From the NCBI GenBank assembly GCA_902802265.1, contig CADCLN010000009.1, positions 1-64,000 of the forward strand: a stretch of 64,000 nucleotides of DNA. The letters are read 5' to 3'. How positions within the stretch are numbered: position 1 is the stretch's first letter; each line of letters opens with the position of its first letter. The notes beneath the pieces are model-generated. The model had not been told where the DNA came from. It saw only the letters and a list, made by a program, of their open reading frames with translations, and made no database searches. The position numbers and the translations under genes were made by a program. Positions 57,772 to 64,000 of this stretch are shown here, one piece after another. Source of the DNA: an uncultured Bacteroidales bacterium. GTDB taxonomy: Bacteria; Bacteroidota; Bacteroidia; Bacteroidales; Bacteroidaceae.

Positions 57772-60303
57772 ATGAAGCTACTTTTTACTTCAGTATTGCT
57801 ACTGACAAGTGTGTTCTACACATCGGCTCAGACAGAGCCTATCCGCATTGACCTTAACCAAAAAGGAGCCGTGGTATCGCCCAATCTCTATGGCATTTTC
57901 TTCGAGGAGATTAGTCATGCCGGCGACGGTGGTCTCTATGCCGAATTAGTGCAAAACCGTGGTTTCGAAGAGCACGTGCTGCCTTCTGGCATGACTTACA
58001 AGGACGGAAAGGCTTATGCGCCTGATGCCATGAACTACGAGCACAGAAGAAACCGTAATTGGAACACTCCTTGGAACTTAGACGAAAAGAAAATGACGGG
58101 TTGGCGCGTAACAGGCGAAAAAGCTACTGTCACAGGCGAAGTCATAGAAACAAAGACGCCATTACACAAGAATACGCCACATGCCATGCAGCTCAACATT
58201 AAAAATGTGCAAAAGAACGGAAAGGCGGTACTAACAAATACCGGCTACTGGGGCATAGGACTGAAGGTGGGCGAGAAATATGATTTGCGCTTCTATGTGA
58301 AGTCAACCAACTATAAAGGCAACATCACCGCCCGACTGGTAAACGGAAAGACGGGAGTAACTCTTGGCTCAGCGAATTTCACCAACCGACCACTGAAGGA
58401 CTGGACGGAATTAACGGCTACGCTGACCGCTGAGGGCACGACTGACAAGGGTGAACTTGCACTGGATTTTGACAAAACAGGAACAGTACTTGTTGACTAC
58501 GTGTCGCTCTTCCCGCAAGCTACCTTCAAAGGGCGCAAGAACGGTCAGCGAGCCGATGTGGCGCAGATGCTGGTCGATTTGCATCCGAAATTCATGCGCT
58601 GGCCTGGCGGTTGCATTGTTGAAGGAGCCACGTATGAGAACCGTGTGAAATGGAAAGAAACGCTGGGCGACCCGATGACTCGCCGTGGAGAATGGGATGT
58701 CTGGGGCTATCGAGCCACATGGGGCATGGGGTATCATGAGTTCCTGCAATTTTGTGAAGACCTCGGTATGGATGCCATGTTCGTCAACAATGCCGGCATG
58801 TCGTGCTCCGTGCGCAACGGCGACTTTGTGAGCAGCGAGGCCGACATGAATGCTGTCATTCAGGACTTCCGCGATGCCATAGATTATGCCTTGGCTGACC
58901 CCGCCAAGAACAAATGGGCCAAGATGCGTGCTGATGCTGGACATACGAAACCGTTCCCTCTGAAGTACGTGGAGATTGGTAATGAGAATGTGGGGCCTGA
59001 GTATGTCACCCACTTCAACTATATCTTCAAGCAGCTGAAAGCCGAATATCCACAAATCACATTCATCAATACGCTCGGTCACACAGACCCACTACTGTCA
59101 CAAATTCCTGGTGACTACATGGTGGACCCTCACTGGTATCGCGATCCCAACTTTTTCTTTGCCAACAACCATCTCTTTGATGATGCGCCGCGCACTCACG
59201 ACATTTATGTGGGCGAATATGCCTGCAACGGCGGTGTGGGAGCTGGCAACCTGTTGGCTGCACTCAGCGAGGCTGCTTTTATCATGGGCATGGAACGCAA
59301 CAGCAACGTGGTGAAGATGACATCGTATGCACCGCTTTTTGAAAACGAAAATCGTCGTGACTGGCCTTGCAACCTCATCCATATCAACAGTTCTGAAGTA
59401 TATGGTCGTGCTTCCTACTACGTACAGCAGATGGCCGCAGAGAACCGTCCCACTTATAATATATATGTGAGCGAAACTACCACAGCAGCTCCTGCACAAC
59501 CTTTTGCAGCAGGAGGAATTGGACTGGGCAGCTATGCCACACAATGTGAGTATAAGGATATCTACGTGACTACCTCTGACGGAAAGAAATCTCACTATCA
59601 ACCCAACCAACTTACCACTCAACGTGGAAAGTGGGAGACAGAAGGAGATTTGCTCCGCCAAACATCCGATGAGCGCGTGTCGCTCGCCATGCTGCCATCC
59701 ATCAGCAGTGATAACTACACGCTCAGTTTGAAAGCACGCAAGACAGGAGGACTGGAGGGATTCTTTATATTCTATTCTCTTGATGGCAACGGGCGTAACG
59801 GCTACGGTGTGAATATTGGTGGATGGAATAACCAAACCACAGCTGTGCAGCCGATGCGCAATGGACGACTGACAGACGTGGTAAGTCCACGTGTCCGCCA
59901 ACGTATTGAAACCGACAGATGGTATGATGTTCGGTTGGTGGTTACTCCAATGTCTGCCACGCTTTTTGTCGATAACAAAGAAGTCACCGTCGCCAAACCC
60001 GCTGAGCCGACCCGTCACTTTTGTCAGACAGGCTATGACGAAACGACCTCAGAACTCGTCATTAAAGTGGTCAACGGCACCGAGCAACCCTATCGCCGCT
60101 CGTTCATGATTGATGGCTCCAAAAATGTCATGCCAACAGGCAAGGTCATCACCCTATGCGGCAATGCACAAGATGAAAATACTTTCGAACAGCCCACGAA
60201 GCTTGCACCGCAAACAACTCTCTTCGGCAAGTTTGGCAAACAATTTGATTATGAATTTGCCCCCATGTCGTTCACTATCATGCGGGTAAAAGTAGAGAAG
60301 TAA
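57772..60303 (+). CDS. GH51 alpha-L-arabinofuranosidase
   Basis: This 843-residue exported enzyme (signal ending YTSAQ) begins with the GH51 strand PNLYGIFFEEISHAGDGGLYAELVQNRGFE. A CBM4/9-like module is inserted at about 95-240. The TIM barrel has the acid/base glutamate in EIGNENVGPEY and the nucleophile in VGEYACNGGVG. Within the C-terminal beta-domain lies a laminin-G/concanavalin-like insert (about 610-745). It releases arabinose from arabinan and arabinogalactan. It starts 14 bases after the esterase gene. Confidence 0.94.
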   Translation: MKLLFTSVLLLTSVFYTSAQTEPIRIDLNQKGAVVSPNLYGIFFEEISHAGDGGLYAELVQNRGFEEHVLPSGMTYKDGKAYAPDAMNYEHRRNRNWNTPWNLDEKKMTGWRVTGEKATVTGEVIETKTPLHKNTPHAMQLNIKNVQKNGKAVLTNTGYWGIGLKVGEKYDLRFYVKSTNYKGNITARLVNGKTGVTLGSANFTNRPLKDWTELTATLTAEGTTDKGELALDFDKTGTVLVDYVSLFPQATFKGRKNGQRADVAQMLVDLHPKFMRWPGGCIVEGATYENRVKWKETLGDPMTRRGEWDVWGYRATWGMGYHEFLQFCEDLGMDAMFVNNAGMSCSVRNGDFVSSEADMNAVIQDFRDAIDYALADPAKNKWAKMRADAGHTKPFPLKYVEIGNENVGPEYVTHFNYIFKQLKAEYPQITFINTLGHTDPLLSQIPGDYMVDPHWYRDPNFFFANNHLFDDAPRTHDIYVGEYACNGGVGAGNLLAALSEAAFIMGMERNSNVVKMTSYAPLFENENRRDWPCNLIHINSSEVYGRASYYVQQMAAENRPTYNIYVSETTTAAPAQPFAAGGIGLGSYATQCEYKDIYVTTSDGKKSHYQPNQLTTQRGKWETEGDLLRQTSDERVSLAMLPSISSDNYTLSLKARKTGGLEGFFIFYSLDGNGRNGYGVNIGGWNNQTTAVQPMRNGRLTDVVSPRVRQRIETDRWYDVRLVVTPMSATLFVDNKEVTVAKPAEPTRHFCQTGYDETTSELVIKVVNGTEQPYRRSFMIDGSKNVMPTGKVITLCGNAQDENTFEQPTKLAPQTTLFGKFGKQFDYEFAPMSFTIMRVKVEK

Positions 60304-60334
60304 CCAAAAACTCATCAAATAAACATAAAGAAAC

Positions 60335-61369
60335 ATGACACACAAAATTCTTTTCACATTGGCATTCGGGACAATATGCTTGAATAGTGCCGCACAGGGA
60401 CCACGCCGAAATTTTCAGCGCGAGGCATTCACTACAGATAGACCTATGGTTCACGACCCCGTAATGGCCAAAGACGGGGACACGTATTACCTCTATGCCA
60501 CAGGCATGGGCATTCAGCAGATGATGTCGAAAGACCGCAAAACATGGACGGTGCTACCGCAACCCGTAATGACGGTCATACCTGGGTGGACCACAGACTC
60601 TGTGCCTGGCTTTGGCAACCATGTCTGGGCACCAGATGTCATCCAGTGGCATGGTCGCTGGTGGCTGGCCTATAGCTGTTCTACTTTCGGACGAAACGGA
60701 TCAGCCATCGGTCTGCTCAGCAGTCGCTCACTGCGCTCCAATATGTGGAAAGATGAGGGGTGCATCGTGACTTCACGTGAAAAACGTGACAACTGGAATG
60801 CTATTGACCCGAACTTCGTCATTGATGATTCGGATACACCGTGGTTGGTCTGGGGCTCATTCTGGGATGGTATCCAACTGGCTCGCCTCGACTCCACCAT
60901 GCACATAGCCCCAGGCGAAAAACCTCGTACCATTGCCCGTCGATACGATCCTAATTACAAGCCTACAGAACCGAATCCTACATCAAAATATGCTGGCACA
61001 AATGCCATTGAGGCACCATTCATCTTCAAGCACGACGGTTACTATTACCTCTTTGTATCATGGGACTACTGCTGCCGTGGGGCCAAAAGTAACTACCGCG
61101 TTGCTGTGGGACGCAGCAAGACTGTTGAAGGTCCTTACCTTGACCGCAATAACAAGGATATGGCCAATGGAGGAGGCACACTTTTCATAGAGGGTGATAA
61201 AAAAGAATGGGAAGCAGCAGGTCATTGTGCTGCCTACACTTTCGATGGAAACGACATCTTCATTTGCCATGGTTACAGCGCCACACAAAATGGTGCAGCA
61301 TTACTTATCCAACGTCCCATTTCATGGATTTCTGACGGATGGCCTGAACTAAAACCATCAGACCGTTAA
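60335..61369 (+). CDS. GH43 endo-arabinanase-like enzyme
   Basis: This 344-residue exported enzyme has a single GH43 propeller: aspartate base in MVHDPVM, pKa-modulating aspartate in NAIDPNFVI, glutamate acid in TNAIEAPFIF, and the blades WAPDVIQWHGRWWLAYSCS and YYYLFVSWDYCCRG. This pattern fits the endo-1,5-alpha-L-arabinanase branch, which cuts the arabinan backbone. It is the third gene of the esterase-GH51-GH43 operon, 31 bases after GH51. The signal peptide ends near NSAAQ. Confidence 0.92.
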   Translation: MTHKILFTLAFGTICLNSAAQGPRRNFQREAFTTDRPMVHDPVMAKDGDTYYLYATGMGIQQMMSKDRKTWTVLPQPVMTVIPGWTTDSVPGFGNHVWAPDVIQWHGRWWLAYSCSTFGRNGSAIGLLSSRSLRSNMWKDEGCIVTSREKRDNWNAIDPNFVIDDSDTPWLVWGSFWDGIQLARLDSTMHIAPGEKPRTIARRYDPNYKPTEPNPTSKYAGTNAIEAPFIFKHDGYYYLFVSWDYCCRGAKSNYRVAVGRSKTVEGPYLDRNNKDMANGGGTLFIEGDKKEWEAAGHCAAYTFDGNDIFICHGYSATQNGAALLIQRPISWISDGWPELKPSDR

Positions 61370-61491
61370 CTGTAGCAAAATGTTACTTCTCTTATAGCAG
61401 AACAAAGGTTTCTGAGGTGTGAAAGTAGAGGATTTTGAGCGTAAATGGCATTTTTTTTTGTTTTTATTATAATCGGATAAAAGTTTTTTCG

Positions 61492-61499
61492 TAATTTTG
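61492..61499 (+). promoter_or_regulatory. Promoter -7 box (TAATTTTG)
   Basis: TAATTTTG lies 126 bases upstream of the folding-factor start. The interval 61500-61625 is AT-rich with short repeats of ATAGAAA and forms a long leader. Confidence 0.45.
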
Positions 61500-61625
61500 T
61501 GCGCTTTTTGTGTTTTTCGGGTCTTTTTAGACCGATTATATAGAAATTATAGGAACTATAGAAACTATAGAAAAACTAAAGCCGCAATATAATAAATAAT
61601 GTAATAATAATTCTAAAAACAAAAA

Positions 61626-63773
61626 ATGGCAGCATTACAATCAATCAGAAACAGGGGTGTGCTCCTTGTTACCGCCATCGCCGTGGCTCTCTTCCTCTTT
61701 GTGGTGGGAGATGCGCTGCGTGGAGGCGAGAGTTTTTTTAATCAGTCGAAAATGAATGTGGGTGAAGTGGATGGCGAGAAAGTCTCCATCCAGGACTATC
61801 AGCAGATGGTAGAGGATTTCACCACGTTCTATGAAATTCAGCAGAACAAAAACGGTCTCACCGAAGATGAGAACAACCGTGTAAAGGATGAAGCCTGGCA
61901 GACTTACATCCAGAACCAGCTTATCGGCAGCGAATGTGAAAAGCTGGGTCTCGCCGTAACAGACGAGGAAGTGTCTGAAGTCATCAAGAGTGGCTACAGC
62001 CAGATGCTTCAAGTGCCAGTATTCCAGAACCAGCAGACAGGTCGCTACGATTATGCTGCAGTTCAAACTTTCCTGACAGAATACAAGAAAGCAAAAGATG
62101 CCGGTCAGCAGTTGCCCGACACTTATCAGAAGATTTACAAGTATTACATCTTTGCCCAGAAGCAGATTCGCAACCAGTTACTCATTCAGAAGTATCAGGC
62201 TCTGCTTTCCAGCTGCTTCTTCTCTAACCCCGTAGAGGCTAAGGCTGCATTCGACGGTCGTAGCAGTGAATGCGACGTACTGTTGGCAGCCGTTCCTTTC
62301 ACTACGGTTGACGACAAAGCTGTAGAGGTAAGCGAAGCTGACATCAAAGCTAAGTATAACGAAGACAAGGAGCAGTATCGCCAGTACATCGAAACTCGTG
62401 ATGCCAAAATTCTTGACATTCAGGTACAGCCCAGCGCAGCAGACAAGGCAGCAACAGAGAAGGATATGAACGAAGTATATGAGAAGTTGGCTCAGACTCA
62501 GACTATTGAGGCTGCTGGCAACGTGGTTCGCCAGTCCACTTCCATCATGCCATACGTTGACATTCTGAAGACAAAGGATGCTTTCCCTCCACTGATTTCC
62601 GGTCGCATCGACTCACTCGCTGTAGGTACAACCACAAAGCCTGTGTATGATGCTGCACAGAATGTGTACTACACCATCAAGATGCTGGACAAGGCTACAA
62701 AGCCCGACTCAATCCTGTTCCGTCAGATTGGCGTTGTAGCCAAGAAGGACGCAGATGTGGAGAAGCGTGCTGACTCTATCATGACAGCTCTTGCCAGCGG
62801 TGCCGACTTCAAGGCTATTGCCAAGAAGTACAACCAGGTGGGTGACTCTTCATGGCTTTCTTCTTCACAGTATCAGAATGCTCAGCTCGACGGTGACAAT
62901 GCACTGTTTGTGAACACGCTGAGCGACATGACTGCTGGTCAGACCAAGAAACTGAAGCTGGACAATGGTACCATCATCCTGCAGGTATTGCAGACGAAGA
63001 ACCCTGTACAGAAGTACAAACTGGCAGCTGTGGTAAAGGAACTGAAGTTCTCTGACGACACTTACAGCGCAGAATACAACAAGTTCAGTTCGTTCATTGC
63101 CGCAAACCCAACGCTGGAACAGATTGAAGCCAACGCTCAGAAGAACGGCTACAATGTACGTGAACTGAGCGACCTGTCAAACAACAGCCACAACGTTGCA
63201 GGCATTCGCAACACTCGTGATGCCCTGAAGTGGCTGTTCGACGATGCTAAGGTAGGCAGTGTTTCTCAGCTCTACGAATGTGGCAACAATGACCACCTGA
63301 TGATTCTTGCCTTGACGGGTGTGAACGAAGAAGGTTATCGCAGCATTGACAAGGTGAACGCCATTATCAGCGAACAGATAAAGTCTGAGAAGAAGGGAGA
63401 AAAGCTGATGGCTGACCTCCAGGGTGTAAACTCTTGGGCAAAGGCAAAGGCTGTGAAGGGTGCTGTTTGTGACACACTGCGTCACATCAACTTCGCTTCT
63501 CCATCGTTCATTTCTGCCACAAATTCCAGCGAACCTATTGTCAGCGCATTGGCATCAAAGACTGCCACCGGTTCATTTGCCGGTCCTGTAAAGGGTAACA
63601 ACGGCGTCTATATGCTGCAGGTCATCAACAAGAGCAAATCTGCCGAAAAGTTTGATGCCAAGCAGGAACAGCAGAGCATGGCAACACAGAACTATCGTAA
63701 GATTGCAAACTCAGTAATCCAGACGCTTTACCTCAATGCAAACGTAAAGGACCGTCGTTACAAGTTCTTCTAA
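61626..63773 (+). CDS. PpiD/SurA-like periplasmic folding factor
   Basis: This 715-residue protein has one N-terminal membrane anchor (about 8-30, GVLLVTAIAVALFLFVVGD) followed by a SurA/PpiD N-terminal helical chaperone domain (about 40-215, VGEVDGEKVSIQDYQQMVED). A parvulin-like region lies at about 350-450 (ILFRQIGVVAKKDADVEKRADSIM...GADFKAIAKKYNQ), and further helices and a second parvulin-like region follow. It is likely an inner-membrane-tethered peptidyl-prolyl isomerase or chaperone for exported proteins. The start MAALQSIRNRG is typical of Bacteroidota members. Confidence 0.88.
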   Translation: MAALQSIRNRGVLLVTAIAVALFLFVVGDALRGGESFFNQSKMNVGEVDGEKVSIQDYQQMVEDFTTFYEIQQNKNGLTEDENNRVKDEAWQTYIQNQLIGSECEKLGLAVTDEEVSEVIKSGYSQMLQVPVFQNQQTGRYDYAAVQTFLTEYKKAKDAGQQLPDTYQKIYKYYIFAQKQIRNQLLIQKYQALLSSCFFSNPVEAKAAFDGRSSECDVLLAAVPFTTVDDKAVEVSEADIKAKYNEDKEQYRQYIETRDAKILDIQVQPSAADKAATEKDMNEVYEKLAQTQTIEAAGNVVRQSTSIMPYVDILKTKDAFPPLISGRIDSLAVGTTTKPVYDAAQNVYYTIKMLDKATKPDSILFRQIGVVAKKDADVEKRADSIMTALASGADFKAIAKKYNQVGDSSWLSSSQYQNAQLDGDNALFVNTLSDMTAGQTKKLKLDNGTIILQVLQTKNPVQKYKLAAVVKELKFSDDTYSAEYNKFSSFIAANPTLEQIEANAQKNGYNVRELSDLSNNSHNVAGIRNTRDALKWLFDDAKVGSVSQLYECGNNDHLMILALTGVNEEGYRSIDKVNAIISEQIKSEKKGEKLMADLQGVNSWAKAKAVKGAVCDTLRHINFASPSFISATNSSEPIVSALASKTATGSFAGPVKGNNGVYMLQVINKSKSAEKFDAKQEQQSMATQNYRKIANSVIQTLYLNANVKDRRYKFF

Positions 63774-63870
63774 AATGATGTTTCATATAATTCATATAAT
63801 AAATTCAGTATTTATTCATTGAAAACATTTTAATATCATTTATCCGTAATATTTAATATGTTTAATGGGA

Positions 63871-63907
63871 AGTGAACTTGCTTGTGAAAGTAGGTTCACT
63901 TTTTTTA
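63871..63907 (+). terminator. Terminator after PpiD-like gene
   Basis: Seven-base arms AGTGAAC and GTTCACT (63871-63877, 63894-63900) with a 16-base loop are followed by TTTTTTT. It lies about 100 bases past the stop codon. Confidence 0.8.
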
Positions 63908-63942
63908 TATGTTGAAATGTTGTTGCTTTGAAAAATATCACG

Positions 63943-63950
63943 TATTTTTG
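63943..63950 (+). promoter_or_regulatory. Promoter -7 box for a gene beyond the window
   Basis: TATTTTTG matches TAnnTTTG and is followed by an AT-rich leader with the repeated word AACGTAAG (near 63976-63992). The gene it would serve lies past position 64000. Confidence 0.4.
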
Positions 63951-64000
63951 TGGCAAAATTCCAATTACCCCCAAAACGTAAGAACGTAAGAACACAAAAA

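Overview
The window is a chromosomal segment of a Bacteroidota bacterium, most likely a Prevotella-like member of the Bacteroidales. The evidence is the promoter grammar (TTTG, 19-20 bp, TAnnTTTG, seen repeatedly), the lack of Shine-Dalgarno sequences, lineage-typical families (DUF4494, DUF5686, TSCPD, FISUMP, Reg_prop/AraC regulators, dockerin-like tails) and many exported proteins with a mature N-terminus just after AQ. No phage, IS element, rRNA or CRISPR array is visible. This is inferred from sequence features only; no database search was possible.

Layout. 1-4.2 kb (minus): two zinc-ribbon membrane proteins behind a candidate structured leader, a small lipoprotein, and a membrane Ser/Thr kinase with a partner gene. 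4.2-15.2 kb (minus): a housekeeping run with guaA, a sugar-nucleotidyltransferase, a lipoprotein, TSCPD, yebC, a four-helix-bundle gene framed by inverted heptamer arrays, pheT, kdsD, kdsA, ssb, aroC and slyD. 15.3-19 kb: a GIN-domain lipoprotein, an outer-membrane barrel and a Gly/Trp/Tyr-rich secreted protein. 19.15-19.52 kb: a four-gene tRNA cluster (Gly, Leu, Leu, Gly). 19.7-30.2 kb: a small membrane protein, a 2-hydroxyacid dehydrogenase, a Crp/Fnr regulator, YggS, DUF4494, a PurF-like protein without the glutaminase cysteine, DUF5686, a GHL10-type hydrolase and a PLD/cardiolipin-synthase-like protein. 31-44.7 kb (plus): a surface protein with a secreted endonuclease, then lon, tgt, an LptF/G permease, a DEAD helicase, an outer-membrane barrel, a TPR protein and lptC. 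44.8-61.4 kb: an accessory carbohydrate and surface region with a gene remnant, a GH43 enzyme, three tandem FISUMP genes, GH53 galactanase, a membrane-tethered AraC regulator, a double esterase, GH51 and GH43. 61.6-64 kb: a PpiD/SurA-like folding factor and the promoter of a gene beyond the window.

How it fits together. GH53, the esterase, GH51 and GH43 form a plausible system for pectin side chains (galactan, arabinan, arabinogalactan) under the adjacent one-component regulator; no SusC/SusD pair is present. Six exported proteins carry dockerin-like EF-hand segments at one end. LptC, an LptF/G permease, KdsA and KdsD concern LPS.

The most unusual signals are: (1) a family of 22-bp tandem palindromic repeats at three intergenic sites, each upstream of a minus-strand gene; (2) five FISUMP domains in three tandem genes whose C-terminal ligand-site codons vary in an NNC-rich pattern on a nearly fixed framework, like targets of diversity-generating retroelements; (3) a tethered propeller-TM-AraC regulator whose 3' end overlaps GH53 antisense by 109 bp; (4) the PurF-like protein; (5) an attenuator-like leader before a zinc-ribbon gene.
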